From Nitrospirota bacterium (lineage in GTDB: Bacteria > Nitrospirota > Nitrospiria > Nitrospirales > Nitrospiraceae), in assembly GCA_030645475.1 (NCBI GenBank), contig JAUSMA010000060.1, positions 248,001 through 312,000 of the forward strand: a stretch of DNA of 64,000 nucleotides, written 5' to 3'. The position numbers and the translations under genes were made by a program. The notes beneath the pieces are model-generated. The model had not been told where the DNA came from, searched no databases, and saw only the letters and a list, made by a program, of their open reading frames with translations. This document shows positions 17,714 to 26,933 of the stretch, piece after piece (positions within the stretch are counted from its first letter, which is position 1; every line of letters starts with the position of its first letter).

Positions 17714-18574
17714 ATGAAGAACAAAAGTATCGGGATCTTGACCAAGCCCAAGTTCCCTGAGATCAAGAACACATTGCTCGATGTGGTGACCTGGCTCAGG
17801 GCTCGAAGCATTGGTGTCATCTTGGATACGACATCGGCAGCCTTGCTCAGCGAGCAAGGGGGAGTCCAGAAAACTCAACTAGCCAGCAAGGCAGATGTCT
17901 TGCTGGTCCTGGGCGGCGATGGAACCATGCTCAATGCTGCCAGGCTTGCCGGGGAACGAAGCATTCCAATCCTCGGCGTCAATATGGGCGGTCTGGGTTT
18001 CTTAACCGAAGTCCGGCTGGAGAACTTGTACCCCTCCCTTGAACGCGTGTTTGCCAATGACTTCGTGCTCGACGAACGATTGATGCTCCAGACGCATATT
18101 CATCGACATGGAGAAACCGTCGCACGTGGAGTAGTGCTGAACGATGTCGTGATCAGCAAGGGGACCCTGGCCCGGATGATCGAGGTGAAGATTTCGATTC
18201 AAGGCCAGTTCGTCACGAATTTGCGTGGCGATGGCGTCATCGTCAGCACCCCAACGGGATCGACCGCCTACTCTCTCTCGGCCGGAGGGCCAATCATCGA
18301 CCCGGCGGTCCAATCTCTCATGGTAACCCCGATCTGTCCTCACACTCTGACGCATCGTCCCCTGATCGTTCCAGGAACCGCAGAAATCGAAATCACATTG
18401 ACGAGCAGAGACGATGGCGCGATGGCGACGTTAGACGGTCAGGTCGGCGTGGCGATGGTTCAGGGGGATACGGTTGAAATCAAGATGTCTGAACACCGGA
18501 CGAGACTGATTCGTTTCCCGGAAAGCGGATATTATGAAGTCTTGCGTGAAAAGCTGAAGTGGGGGGACGGCTAG
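17714..18574 (+). CDS. nadK: NAD kinase
   Basis: Phosphorylates NAD to NADP. 286 residues with the diagnostic GGDGTMLNAARL motif, NMGGLGFLTE, VISTPTGSTAYSLSAGGP and a C-terminal LDGQVGVAM beta-sheet region. Full length for the bacterial family. It faces the flavin oxidoreductase gene tail to tail with 25 bases between them, and supplies the NADP pool that such an enzyme would use. Confidence 0.95.
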   Translation: MKNKSIGILTKPKFPEIKNTLLDVVTWLRARSIGVILDTTSAALLSEQGGVQKTQLASKADVLLVLGGDGTMLNAARLAGERSIPILGVNMGGLGFLTEVRLENLYPSLERVFANDFVLDERLMLQTHIHRHGETVARGVVLNDVVISKGTLARMIEVKISIQGQFVTNLRGDGVIVSTPTGSTAYSLSAGGPIIDPAVQSLMVTPICPHTLTHRPLIVPGTAEIEITLTSRDDGAMATLDGQVGVAMVQGDTVEIKMSEHRTRLIRFPESGYYEVLREKLKWGDG

Positions 18575-18599
18575 CGCAAGCTGATGACTCGCGGCCTCG

Positions 18600-19958
18600 T
18601 TACGGTTTCCCCTTCTCGATCAGATCGATCATCTCCCGGTTGCTTGCGTATTTGAACACCCCGATACAATCGGTCGCACCCTGGTGCTTATGCTCGATCG
18701 ATTCGAGTACGCGGAGGCCCTTGGCATCGACCGGATGGCTCTTATGGTTCTTGAGCGCTGTGGCCAGCTTATCGAGAATGACCTTTGCCCCAGTGTGACT
18801 ATGTGAGGCGCTGCTTGAAAGGTAGCAAGTCACAACTTCCGCGCACCAGTCACCATCTCGCTTGGCAATTCCCACCAACCCTTCGCTGGCCTTCCTGGCC
18901 CAACCAGTCAGGAAGACACCGTCCACAACTTTGCCGGTGGTCTCATCGAAAGCCTGAAAGAGCGCATCGTCTGGATCGTTGGTAGTCTTGTTGGGGTTCG
19001 TCACAAATAAGCCACTCTTATAGGGGAGCCCGACAGTCTCATCGACTTTGTCGCCGACGGCAAAAACCACCGCGTCGCAGGGGAATTCATAATATTGTTT
19101 CAAGCCCACCGCCGCGGTATCGCTCCCCTTCGGCTCCAACTTGTTGTCTTCCATCTCTAAGCCACGTACGCGATTATGGCTATCCACGAGGATGCGTTTC
19201 GGAGAAGCCAAGAACTTAAAGCCCATCTTTGTGTCGCTGACTTTCGGCTCGCACTTTACAAACTCGTCTGTCAGAGCCTTGAGTATCTCGTCAGCATTCT
19301 GGCCGACCGCAGCGAGGCGGTCCTTAATCCTAGCCACTTCCTTGGTAATTCCGTCCACATCCATATTGGAGCAGACGGCACGAATTTCTTTCGGATTGTA
19401 CTTACGCTCAGCAGGCCCACGCCGCACGATTGCCGTCACGCGCTCTACTTTTTTGTACCGAGTCAGCCAATGGGCGATATCGACCATGACATCGCCTGCT
19501 CCGATGATCGCCACATGTTTGCCCATCTCAAATGGACGATCGCCGAAGCCCGGGAGCCGATTGAAGTGGTAGACCACATCCTTCGCATGAAACACGCCCT
19601 GGGCCGAATCCCCTTCCACGCCGATCGCTTTAGTGCCCTGCGCGCCGATGGCAAAAACGACCGCGCTCGCGCCAAGGGCACGAACGTCCTCTACTGTGAG
19701 GTCTTTCCCCTTGCCGACCGAAACATTGCCGAAGTAATGGACATTCGGCTGCTGGAGCAGCTCCCAATATTGCTTCTTGAGACCGCTGCGCAGCTTGAGC
19801 TTGGCCGGGAAGATGCCATATTCAGCCAATCCACCGAACTTGATGTCTCGATTGAGAATAATCACTTCATGGCCGGCCTTTGCCAAAGAACTGGCTGCCG
19901 CCATACCTGCCGGCCCTGCGCCGACCACAATAATCACATGGGAGTTCGTTGCGCTCAT
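18600..19958 (-). CDS. FAD-dependent NAD(P) oxidoreductase (ferredoxin-NADP reductase/GltD-like)
   Basis: 452 residues with two dinucleotide-binding motifs: VVGAGPAGMAAASSLAKAGH (FAD) near residue 12 and IIGAGDVMVDIAHWL (NAD(P)) near residue 150. A CDAVVFAVGDKVD segment and an FLTGWARKASEGLVG segment complete the FAD site, as in adrenodoxin-reductase-like and FprA-like proteins. No iron-sulphur cysteine cluster of the GltD N-terminus is present. The electron partner (ferredoxin or other) is not encoded nearby. The C-terminal 90 residues are unusual in being Lys- and His-rich. Substrate unknown. Confidence 0.8.
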   Translation of the reverse strand: MSATNSHVIIVVGAGPAGMAAASSLAKAGHEVIILNRDIKFGGLAEYGIFPAKLKLRSGLKKQYWELLQQPNVHYFGNVSVGKGKDLTVEDVRALGASAVVFAIGAQGTKAIGVEGDSAQGVFHAKDVVYHFNRLPGFGDRPFEMGKHVAIIGAGDVMVDIAHWLTRYKKVERVTAIVRRGPAERKYNPKEIRAVCSNMDVDGITKEVARIKDRLAAVGQNADEILKALTDEFVKCEPKVSDTKMGFKFLASPKRILVDSHNRVRGLEMEDNKLEPKGSDTAAVGLKQYYEFPCDAVVFAVGDKVDETVGLPYKSGLFVTNPNKTTNDPDDALFQAFDETTGKVVDGVFLTGWARKASEGLVGIAKRDGDWCAEVVTCYLSSSASHSHTGAKVILDKLATALKNHKSHPVDAKGLRVLESIEHKHQGATDCIGVFKYASNREMIDLIEKGKP

Positions 19959-20054
19959 GCGTATTTTCCTAGATGAATTTGATAGATAAATGTCTAGAAG
20001 CTCAACAGTTCCGCGGACTTTAGCACAGGGTATTTTGAGCTGTCAAAGGAAAGT

Positions 20055-21497
20055 CTATCCTCCTGCGCTCCCTACTGGCCCGCCCGGCATCGTCATGCGC
20101 CAGGGGTCGAGGAGTTCGGTGAGTCGTTTGTCCGAAAGGACTTTCTGTTCCTTGGCCATCTCGCGCACAGTCTTGCCTGATTTATAGGCATCCTTGGCGA
20201 GCTTTGCCGCAGCTTCGTACCCGATCTCAGGAGCCAGGGCGGTACACATGGCCAGGCTTTCCTCGATCAAGCTCCGGCAGCGTTCTTCGTTCGCTTTGAT
20301 GCCGTCGATACACTTGACGGCGAAATTGGTGGAGGCGGTCGAGAGGAGTTCGATGGATTGTAATACGTTGTAGGCCATCACCGGCAACATGACGATCAGC
20401 TCAAAGTTGGCCGCCTGCCCTCCTACGGTGACCGTCACGTCATTTCCAATCACCTGGGCGCAGACCATCGTGACGGATTCGGCAATCACCGGATTGACTT
20501 TGCCCGGCATGATGGACGAACCGGGCTGTGTCTCCGGCAGATTGATTTCGCCGAGCCCACAACGCGGACCGGAACCGAGCCAGCGAATGTCGTTGGCAAT
20601 CTTCATGAGGCTCACGGCAATGGTCTTCAACTCCCCGCTCGCCTCGACCAAGGAATCCTGGGCGGACTGCGCTTCAAAGTGGTTCTTCGCTTCCTTAAAA
20701 GTGCAGCCGGTTTCTTTCGACACGATGGCCATAACCTTGGCTGGGAATTTCGGATGGCAATTGAGCCCTGTGCCGACCGCGGTGCCGCCGAGAGCAACTT
20801 CGCTGAGCGCTTCTTGTGCCCGCCGGACTCGTTGAATGCCCAATTCAATCTGGCGTGCATAGCCACCAAACTCCTGGCCCAACCGCACCGGCGTGGCATC
20901 CTGCAAATGAGTACGGCCGATCTTGACGATCTTGTCGAACTCGTTGGCTTTACGCGCGAGCGATTTCTGTAAACGAGTGAGTGCTGGAATAAGCTGCTGC
21001 TGCATCAGTTCCCCGGCGGCAATGTGAATGGCCGTGGGAATGACGTCGTTGCTGGATTGGCCCAGATTGACGTGATCGTTGGGATGCACCAACTTACTGC
21101 CTCGGGCTCCGCCTAACAGCTCGGTGGCGCGATTGGAGATCACCTCGTTGGTATTCATATTCGTCGAGGTGCCTGAGCCGGTTTGAAAAATGTCGACGGG
21201 GAACTCGGCATCGAGTTTCCCCTCGACGACTTCAGTTGCAGCCAGCTTGATCGCATCTGCCGGCTTTTTATCGAGGAGACCCAGTGACTGATTGACCGTC
21301 GCGGCAGCACGCTTGATCATTCCCATAGCCCGGATCATGGCGCGGGGAAATCGTAACGAGCTGATCGGGAAGTTCTCAATGGCGCGGGCAGTCTGGACAC
21401 CATAATAGGCCGTGGTCGGCACGGCCAGTTCGCCCATGGTATCGCGTTCAATTCTCGTCGCAGGTGATGATTGAGTCGCTGCCGCTATCTTCTTCAT
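20055..21497 (-). CDS. fumC: class II fumarate hydratase
   Basis: Interconverts fumarate and malate in the TCA cycle. About 480 residues of the fumarase/aspartase fold. It has FQTGSGTSTNMNTNEVISNR, HVNLGQSSNDVIPTA, GRTHLQDATPVRLGQEFGG and the signature GSSIMPGKVNP. A GTGLNCHPKF segment is the fumarase type rather than the aspartase type. The start at 21497 (MKKIAAATQ) is preferred; the upstream 15 codons look like leader. Citrate synthase is encoded two genes away on the same strand. Confidence 0.92.
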   Translation of the reverse strand: MKKIAAATQSSPATRIERDTMGELAVPTTAYYGVQTARAIENFPISSLRFPRAMIRAMGMIKRAAATVNQSLGLLDKKPADAIKLAATEVVEGKLDAEFPVDIFQTGSGTSTNMNTNEVISNRATELLGGARGSKLVHPNDHVNLGQSSNDVIPTAIHIAAGELMQQQLIPALTRLQKSLARKANEFDKIVKIGRTHLQDATPVRLGQEFGGYARQIELGIQRVRRAQEALSEVALGGTAVGTGLNCHPKFPAKVMAIVSKETGCTFKEAKNHFEAQSAQDSLVEASGELKTIAVSLMKIANDIRWLGSGPRCGLGEINLPETQPGSSIMPGKVNPVIAESVTMVCAQVIGNDVTVTVGGQAANFELIVMLPVMAYNVLQSIELLSTASTNFAVKCIDGIKANEERCRSLIEESLAMCTALAPEIGYEAAAKLAKDAYKSGKTVREMAKEQKVLSDKRLTELLDPWRMTMPGGPVGSAGG

Positions 21498-21638
21498 GCG
21501 TCCTACTCCATTGTAAGGGTTCTCAACTGCCGCGGGCGACATGATAAACGTTGGCCACCTGCTTGCACAAGGGTGTTGGTCGATCTGGGAGACTGCGATC
21601 CGAAACAGATTGGATGGGCGGACATGGGGTCAAAAGAA

Positions 21639-21660
21639 GAGGCCCGCCGAAGCGGGCCTC
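21639..21660 (-). terminator. intrinsic terminator after hsp20
   Basis: A 9-bp GC-rich stem (GAGGCCCGC and its complement, 21639-21647 and 21652-21660) with a 4-base TTCG loop on the minus strand, followed by TTCTTTTG. It lies 28 bases past the hsp20 stop. Confidence 0.85.
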
Positions 21661-21688
21661 TGTTCCAGCCGGAAGGGATGGGTGCCGA

Positions 21689-22075
21689 TTAGCCGACCGT
21701 GACCTCGATCGCTTTCGATTTCACCTTTTCGGACTTCGGCAGCTTGAGATTCAAGACTCCGTCCTTGAACTCAGCCTTCACGTTCGCCTCATCGACGAGA
21801 TCGGGCAAGGTGAAGCTGCGAACGAAGCTCCCGTAGGACCGCTCGACCCGATGATATTTCTTCCCCTTCTCTTCTTTTTCAAACTTGCGCTCGCCCTGGA
21901 TAGTGAGCACACCATCTTCCAGCGTCACCTTCACATCCTCTTTCTTCACGTCCGGGATCTCCGCCTTGATCTGGTACTCTCCGTCCGTTTCGCTGACATC
22001 GACGGATGGCACCCAGTCGGCAACGACGATCGCTTCCTTGCCGTTCGTCTGCGGCGCAGTCGGACGGCGGTACAT
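21689..22075 (-). CDS. Hsp20/alpha-crystallin small heat-shock protein (N-terminus cut by TGA)
   Basis: 128 residues from the ATG at 22075, holding an intact alpha-crystallin domain ([46 protein letters not shown]). Upstream, in the same frame, 22076-22138 encodes a standard Hsp20 N-terminus (MTLVRWDPFRELEDMSNRLH) with a strong GGGAGGT ribosome-binding site. It is ended by a TGA that directly precedes this ATG. Homologues usually have Arg at that position, so CGA to TGA is likely. The domain may still be made by termination and restart at the abutting ATG. Confidence 0.85.
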   Translation of the reverse strand: MYRRPTAPQTNGKEAIVVADWVPSVDVSETDGEYQIKAEIPDVKKEDVKVTLEDGVLTIQGERKFEKEEKGKKYHRVERSYGSFVRSFTLPDLVDEANVKAEFKDGVLNLKLPKSEKVKSKAIEVTVG

Positions 22076-22138
22076 TCAATGTAACCGATTCGACATGTCT
22101 TCAAGTTCACGAAACGGATCCCACCGTACGAGCGTCAT
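22076..22138 (-). other. 5' fragment of the hsp20 gene ending in in-frame TGA
   Basis: Twenty codons plus TGA, starting at 22138 with ribosome-binding site GGGAGGT about five bases upstream. The peptide MTLVRWDPFRELEDMSNRLH is the usual beginning of this family, so this is the original start of the gene. The TGA at 22076-22078 interrupts it. Confidence 0.8.
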
Positions 22139-22213
22139 AGCAGACCTCCCTCTTATGTATGTGGACTATCTCAGAATGACTCTGTGCGTGCGCAGGTCGT
22201 CTCTCTAGAAAGG

Positions 22214-22241
22214 GAGATAACTCGGACCGCCGCAGAGTCAA
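22214..22241 (-). promoter_or_regulatory. possible promoter for hsp20
   Basis: On the minus strand TTGACT (22236-22241), a 16-base spacer, then TATCTC (22214-22219), about 75 bases upstream of the hsp20 original start. No CIRCE or ROSE-type element was recognised. Confidence 0.35.
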
Positions 22242-22252
22242 GAGGCGGGAGG

Positions 22253-23386
22253 CTAACGTTCGCCGATGGGAACATAGGTTCGGTTGTGCTCGCCGGAGTA
22301 GATTTGATCCGGTCGGTAGAGTTTATTTTCCTTCAGCTGTTCCAGCCAATGGGCCAACCACCCGGACACTCGAGCCATCGCGAATAACGGGGTGAAGAGA
22401 TCGGTTTCGATGCCCATTTTCTTGTAGACGATTCCGGAGTAGAAGTCGACATTGGGGTAAATCCCCTTCCCCTTCAGCCGCTCTTCCGCGACGCGCTCGA
22501 CCTCCAACGCAACCTCATACAACGGTGAACTGCCACATTCCTTGAAAAGGCGTTCACAGAGCGTCTGGAGGATTGTCGCCCGGGGATCTTTCACCTTGTA
22601 CACGCGGTGGCCGAAGCCCATCAGTTTCTGTTTCGCACCGTCCCGTTCTTCGAGGTACGAGCGAACCTTTCCTGGTTCGCCGATTTGCTTCAGCATCTGT
22701 ACGACTTCTTCATTGGCTCCGCCATGCAACGGCCCCTTCAGAGCCCCAATCGAGGAGGCGACGACCGTATAGGGATCGGCCAGTGTCGAAGCCGTGACCA
22801 TGCCGGTGAAAGTTGACGCATTCATCGTGTGTTCCGCATGAAGGATCAGGCAGTCGTCGAAAATCTCGGCCCATAGAGGAAGTGGCTCCTTCTCCGTCAG
22901 CATATAGAGGAAGTTTTCGGAAAAGCCGAGATCGTCGCGCGGTGGGATATATTCGTTTCCATGCCGAAGGCGCGCCCACGCTGCAACGATCGTGGGCAGT
23001 TTGGCCACAAGTCTAACTGCCGACCAGTAGTTGTTCTCAATGTCCTTCACGTTCCTGCCAGGATAAAACATGCCCAAGGCAGCAACGGCTGCTTGCAAGG
23101 CATCCATCGGATGGCCTTGCTCCGGCAAGCATTTCAGTAAGTCGACGATCTTGAACTTAATACGGCGGTGATGGACGATATCTTCCTGCCATCGCGCGAG
23201 CTCCGATTCAGTGGGAAGGTGACCGAAGAGCAACAGATAGGCGGTTTCAAGATAAGAGGATCTAAGACACAGTTCTTCAACACGAATGCCGCGATATTCC
23301 AGCACGCCGCGTTGGCCATCTACATCGCTGATCGCGGATTTGGCTGCAGGGACGCCGGCGAGCCCTGGCATGAAATCATGAGGCAT
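22253..23386 (-). CDS. gltA: citrate synthase
   Basis: Condenses acetyl-CoA with oxaloacetate. 377 residues of the shorter (type I-like) bacterial form. The catalytic residues appear in LHAEHTMNASTF (His), GPLHGGANEEV (His) and YPNVDFYSG (Asp). GFGHRVYKVKDPR is the family signature. It lacks the long N-terminal beta domain of the E. coli type II enzyme. 2-methylcitrate synthases share this fold, but the neighbouring fumarase favours the TCA role. Confidence 0.92.
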   Translation of the reverse strand: MPHDFMPGLAGVPAAKSAISDVDGQRGVLEYRGIRVEELCLRSSYLETAYLLLFGHLPTESELARWQEDIVHHRRIKFKIVDLLKCLPEQGHPMDALQAAVAALGMFYPGRNVKDIENNYWSAVRLVAKLPTIVAAWARLRHGNEYIPPRDDLGFSENFLYMLTEKEPLPLWAEIFDDCLILHAEHTMNASTFTGMVTASTLADPYTVVASSIGALKGPLHGGANEEVVQMLKQIGEPGKVRSYLEERDGAKQKLMGFGHRVYKVKDPRATILQTLCERLFKECGSSPLYEVALEVERVAEERLKGKGIYPNVDFYSGIVYKKMGIETDLFTPLFAMARVSGWLAHWLEQLKENKLYRPDQIYSGEHNRTYVPIGER

Positions 23387-23525
23387 AATCGTGCTCCTTC
23401 ACCTAAGTCGCAAGAGAGAGGGCGAGTCGAAACAGTTTATCATGTTTGGCCTGACGCGATCTTGAAATGGCTTCTACCGGTTGGCATACTGCATCCGTCA
23501 GCTATTCATGAAGAGGCACCGCCCG

Positions 23526-23720
23526 ATGTCATTACGGGTCATGTTGCTCCTGGGAGTTCTCGTTCTCATTCTTGGTTGTCAGGAGTCCTGGCTCGCGCCG
23601 ATGACGACATCGCAGCCTAGATCGTTGACGTCGATCGGTACGACCACCGTGAGCCATGGAAGTCCTTCTTCTCCCCCCAGAAGGACATCTCGTGAGGAAG
23701 TCGATATACCGAAGAGGTAA
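23526..23720 (+). CDS. small predicted lipoprotein
   Basis: 64 residues. MSLRVMLLLGVLVLILGC is a signal peptide ending in a lipobox-like LILGC, after which the chain is Ser/Thr/Pro-rich with no recognisable fold. AGAGG lies nine bases before the chosen ATG; an ATG at 23508 is also possible. Its stop is followed four bases later by the next gene, so the two are probably co-transcribed. Function unknown. Confidence 0.55.
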   Translation: MSLRVMLLLGVLVLILGCQESWLAPMTTSQPRSLTSIGTTTVSHGSPSSPPRRTSREEVDIPKR

Positions 23721-23723
23721 GCG

Positions 23724-24113
23724 ATGACTCAGAAGCTGTCGTTACTGCTCACGCTGTCCTGCCTGATTGCTGTCGGGACAGCCTCCTTGGTTCAGGCTGA
23801 GGGCGAAGTTCTGGCGTTTGCCGTCGTGAGAGAGGCACCGAAAGATAAGGCGCGGATATCGGTGAGAGTCTCCATAAGTGACGCTGTATCGGATCTCAAG
23901 CTACTGGCGTCGGAGACGATCCTGAACAATCTGATTTGGAAAAAACTCGAAATCTGTCATGCGATGAAAATTCAAGGATACAAAGTGGCTGAAGGCTTTC
24001 AGGTTGTCACGGTACATGTGATCGACGCCAGCATGTTACCGATGTCGCTGCAGTCCTTTGCCGGTGATTGCCTGATTAAAAAAGCGATCGAGATCGCACC
24101 GCTCGTCGATTAG
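23724..24113 (+). CDS. exported protein of unknown function
   Basis: 129 residues with a good signal peptide (LSLLLTLSCLIAVGTASLVQA, likely cut before EGEV). The mature part of about 105 residues is predicted soluble, with alternating hydrophobic strands (ISVRVSISDAV, FQVVTVHVIDAS) and two Cys (CHAM and GDCL) that could form a disulphide. AGAGG precedes the ATG. It is coupled to the small lipoprotein gene upstream. No family recognised. Confidence 0.6.
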   Translation: MTQKLSLLLTLSCLIAVGTASLVQAEGEVLAFAVVREAPKDKARISVRVSISDAVSDLKLLASETILNNLIWKKLEICHAMKIQGYKVAEGFQVVTVHVIDASMLPMSLQSFAGDCLIKKAIEIAPLVD

Positions 24114-24124
24114 ATGAGGTATGG

Positions 24125-24511
24125 CTATGTGCCGCGGCATTCCGAACAAGAGGTGGGCTCTTCTATGGCGTCGCATTCCTGGGCTGTCAGGGCGAAGAAT
24201 TGTTCACACTGCCGGCAGGGGCGAATCTCGAAGTAGGCAATGCCTTTATCGTCGATGTCGGTGGGTAAGAGCAGCTCCAACGGATCATACCCGATCGCGC
24301 CGCCGTCGGAAAACTTCACGATGGCCAGACGGTCGTTAAAGACCTCGAAGACACCTTCCTGCCCTTTTCTGGCCAATACATGGCCAAGGACGAAGACCGG
24401 CTGTCCCTTCCGCTTCGTGCGGAGATCTCGTAAGGTATGTTGCGTGTCTGTGGCACAGGAAAACTGACCGGTAGAGCTAGTTCCGAAGATTGGTGTTGGC
24501 ATAGTAGACAT
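24125..24511 (-). CDS. hypothetical protein with two CxxC pairs
   Basis: 128 residues, no signal peptide. The C-terminal third has CRQCEQFF and CSECRGT, two CxxC pairs about 30 residues apart, suggesting a zinc ribbon. The middle contains FEVFNDRLAIVKFSDGG, a small beta-barrel-like segment. The start is uncertain between ATGs at 24511 and 24502. It ends 11 bases from the convergent exported-protein gene. Function unknown. Confidence 0.55.
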   Translation of the reverse strand: MSTMPTPIFGTSSTGQFSCATDTQHTLRDLRTKRKGQPVFVLGHVLARKGQEGVFEVFNDRLAIVKFSDGGAIGYDPLELLLPTDIDDKGIAYFEIRPCRQCEQFFALTAQECDAIEEPTSCSECRGT

Positions 24512-24594
24512 TGAGACGAGGCGATCGGTAATGATGTATCACATGGGTAAAAATGGCGTCAAGGCAGCGCGGACGCTGGAACAAGGAGTGTAGC

Positions 24595-24945
24595 ATGGCC
24601 GAGGTAACAATTTACCAGAAACCTACTTGCAGCACCTGCCGTCAGGCGGTGCAGTTGTTAAAAGAGAGCGGAAAGCCCTTTACATCCATCAACTACTACG
24701 AGAAGCCATTCACGAAGGCGCTCCTCAAGAGCCTCTTAAAGAAGGCGGGGCTCACGCCCAAAGATGTCTTGCGAACCAAAGAGGAAATCTACAAAGAGCT
24801 GGGTTTGGCCAAAAAGAATCTGTCAGACGATGAATGGCTCGACGTGATGATCGCCCACCCTGATCTCATTCAGCGTCCGATTGTCGAAAAAGGCGAGAAG
24901 GTGATCTTGGCCAGACCGGCGGAGTCAGTAAAAGAATTGCTGTAG
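24595..24945 (+). CDS. ArsC/Spx-family thioredoxin-fold protein
   Basis: 116 residues from the ATG at 24595, which has AAGGAG six bases upstream. The N-terminus IYQKPTCSTCRQA carries a CxxC as in Spx- and ArsC-like proteins, and LIQRPIVEKGEKVILARP is the conserved RPI-V-G region of the arsenate reductase family. It could reduce arsenate with glutathione or thioredoxin, or act as a redox regulator. No arsenite pump or ArsR gene is adjacent, which weakens the arsenic interpretation. Confidence 0.8.
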   Translation: MAEVTIYQKPTCSTCRQAVQLLKESGKPFTSINYYEKPFTKALLKSLLKKAGLTPKDVLRTKEEIYKELGLAKKNLSDDEWLDVMIAHPDLIQRPIVEKGEKVILARPAESVKELL

Positions 24946-24986
24946 CCGTCACAAGACGTTTCATGCTGATGCGCTTGTCGAGCTCG

Positions 24987-26255
24987 TCAGCTTGTTGCGC
25001 TTGAGAGACCGTCCTGGGACATGCGAAGCGCACCGGAGGTTCGGTCTACGGTAATGGTGACTGCGCCATCCAGCACTTTAAGGAGCAGGTCCCCGACCAG
25101 TTGCCGACGCCAGCCACGGAGAATGGGCACATCGAGGGTGCTCCGATTCTGTTTGGCTTCCACGAGTGTTTGTAAATCTGAACTAGTGGCCAACATCGTG
25201 GGGGCGATCCCCTGCTCCGCGGCACGGGCCTTCAGCACGGCTTGCAGCAGTTCGACGATGCCGGTCGACTCAGGGTCCGGTTTCCGTTCGCGTGGAACCT
25301 CAGGCCAGGCTGACGGTGGCAGAGCTAAGGCGGAGGTGATGGTGGCCAACAGTTGTTCTCCATGCCGGTCGACCTCGGAAGAATGGACGCCGCGGAGACC
25401 ACGGAGCTCATGGACCGATTTGGGGGGATGGCGTGCGAGCTGGAGAAGGACCTCATCCCGCATGACACGTCCGCGAGGCACATTCCGGCGTCGGGCTTCC
25501 GCTTCTCGCCAGGCCGCTAATTCACGAAGCACCACGGCTCCTTTGGGCTTGAGCGTGTCCCATCCGCGTATGCGCTGGTAGCGCTCTTGAGGCTCACGAC
25601 TCTTTTCGCCGACCGCCGACTCGAGGCGGGCAAATTCCTCACTGACCCATTCCAACCGGCCAAGGCTGCTCAGGCGATCCTGTAAGTGCGTATGGATCGG
25701 TAGCAGAAATTCGACATCTTCTAGGGCATAGGCGATCTGGTCATCGGAAAGTGGCCGCGCGCTCCAATTCGTAAAAGTATGGGCTTTCTCCAGCTTCGTG
25801 CCGTGGAGACGCTGGACCAGGTTCGCATAGGCGACTTGGGCGCCATATCCGACCATGGCGGCGGCGATCTGCGTATCGAAAAATGGCTTCGGGATCTGTC
25901 CGGCATGGGTGGCAAAGAGATCGAGATCCTGCCGTCCGGCATGCACGATCTTTTCAATCTTCGGATCGCAGACGAGCTCCCAGAAGACATCGAGCGATCC
26001 GCTCGCCAACACGGCGGGAAAATCGATGACGGCGGCGGTGGCGGCGGTCGCGACTTGGATCAGTTCGAGCCGCGGGATAAAGGTGTCTTCCCCGACGAAT
26101 TCCGTATCCAGAGCCAATCGAGGACTCTGCCGTAAGGTGAGGCAGAGGGTTTCAAGCGCACGCTGGTCGGTCACATACTGCATCGGTGGATTAGGTGTCA
26201 CAAGGCTCTCATTCAGTTGGATTGTAAGTGTGGTCTGGTGATCGAGGAGGCTCAA
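24987..26255 (-). CDS. rnd: ribonuclease D
   Basis: 3'-5' exoribonuclease for tRNA and small RNA maturation. The DEDD exonuclease signature is present: LALDTEFVGE (Exo I), KIVHAGRQDLDLF (Exo II) and YALEDVEFLL (Exo III with YxxxD). A first HRDC domain follows (VLRELAAWREAEARRRNVPR), with a second HRDC-like stretch towards the C-terminus. The longest start at 26255 overlaps the J-domain gene by 47 bases. The ATG at 26183 (MQYVTDQRAL) would remove that overlap and is equally likely. Confidence 0.88.
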   Translation of the reverse strand: MSLLDHQTTLTIQLNESLVTPNPPMQYVTDQRALETLCLTLRQSPRLALDTEFVGEDTFIPRLELIQVATAATAAVIDFPAVLASGSLDVFWELVCDPKIEKIVHAGRQDLDLFATHAGQIPKPFFDTQIAAAMVGYGAQVAYANLVQRLHGTKLEKAHTFTNWSARPLSDDQIAYALEDVEFLLPIHTHLQDRLSSLGRLEWVSEEFARLESAVGEKSREPQERYQRIRGWDTLKPKGAVVLRELAAWREAEARRRNVPRGRVMRDEVLLQLARHPPKSVHELRGLRGVHSSEVDRHGEQLLATITSALALPPSAWPEVPRERKPDPESTGIVELLQAVLKARAAEQGIAPTMLATSSDLQTLVEAKQNRSTLDVPILRGWRRQLVGDLLLKVLDGAVTITVDRTSGALRMSQDGLSSATS

Positions 26256-26838
26256 CGTTGCTGAGGCTCAAATACTCCTTCAAGAACTGGTAGGCCTCCA
26301 GCATGCGGCGTAACTCCGGCTCGGCGCTCCGGTCGCCGTTATTCGAATCGGGATGAAGCTGTTTGGCCTTGTGGCGGAACGACGCTGTGACTTCGGCGAG
26401 CGAACTGCCGAACTCCACGCCCATCGCGGCATAGGCATCCATTGCGTTGTTGATGCCGCTGGGTCCTTGTGATGGGTCGCCTCCCCCACCTGCGGCTTTC
26501 AGCATATCGGCCAGGCTAACTTTCTTGCGGCGGCGACGGGGGCGCTCCCGAATCTCGCTATCGAAATCGTCCCAGCGGTCTTCGACAAACTCGAGCCGGG
26601 ATTCCAGGCGCATGGCGCCGGAAAGATCGCGAATTTCCACAAGCTCTTCTTCAATCTGGACTAGGGTCTTGATGATTTCCTCCAGCCCCTCTTCCACACG
26701 AAAGAAGCTATCGACCCGCTCCTGCATCATCGTGTCGACAGCGAGTTCCAGGCTCTCTTCGGCCTTCGGGCGCAACGAATCGATCCGTCGCCTCATCCCG
26801 CTCTGAAACTTAATGAATTTGCTTTGTGAAAATGCCAT
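26209..26838 (-). CDS. C-terminal J-domain protein
   Basis: About 209 residues from the ATG at 26838. The N-terminal two thirds are a charged helical region with probable coiled coil (RVEEGLEEIIKTLVQIEEEL). A basic stretch RPRRRRKK follows, then a J-like domain at the C-terminus with the HPD tripeptide in KAKQLHPDSNN, where Hsp70 would be stimulated. J-domains are more often N-terminal, so this belongs to the accessory DnaJ group. No dnaK is nearby. Client unknown. Confidence 0.75.
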   Translation of the reverse strand: MAFSQSKFIKFQSGMRRRIDSLRPKAEESLELAVDTMMQERVDSFFRVEEGLEEIIKTLVQIEEELVEIRDLSGAMRLESRLEFVEDRWDDFDSEIRERPRRRRKKVSLADMLKAAGGGGDPSQGPSGINNAMDAYAAMGVEFGSSLAEVTASFRHKAKQLHPDSNNGDRSAEPELRRMLEAYQFLKEYLSLSNVEPPRSPDHTYNPTE

Positions 26839-26933
26839 CTGAACCGGACTCGCTCCCTGGGCGCGCATTGTAGCACAGCCAGGTTGCGTGCCAGAAGGGC
26901 CCTGGAAATAGCGTGATCGGCACGGGTGACTGG

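Noticed and set aside
21551-22084. Plus-strand frame of 177 codons opposite hsp20
   Set aside because: Shadow of the alpha-crystallin gene; the composition is atypical and it crosses the hsp20 terminator.
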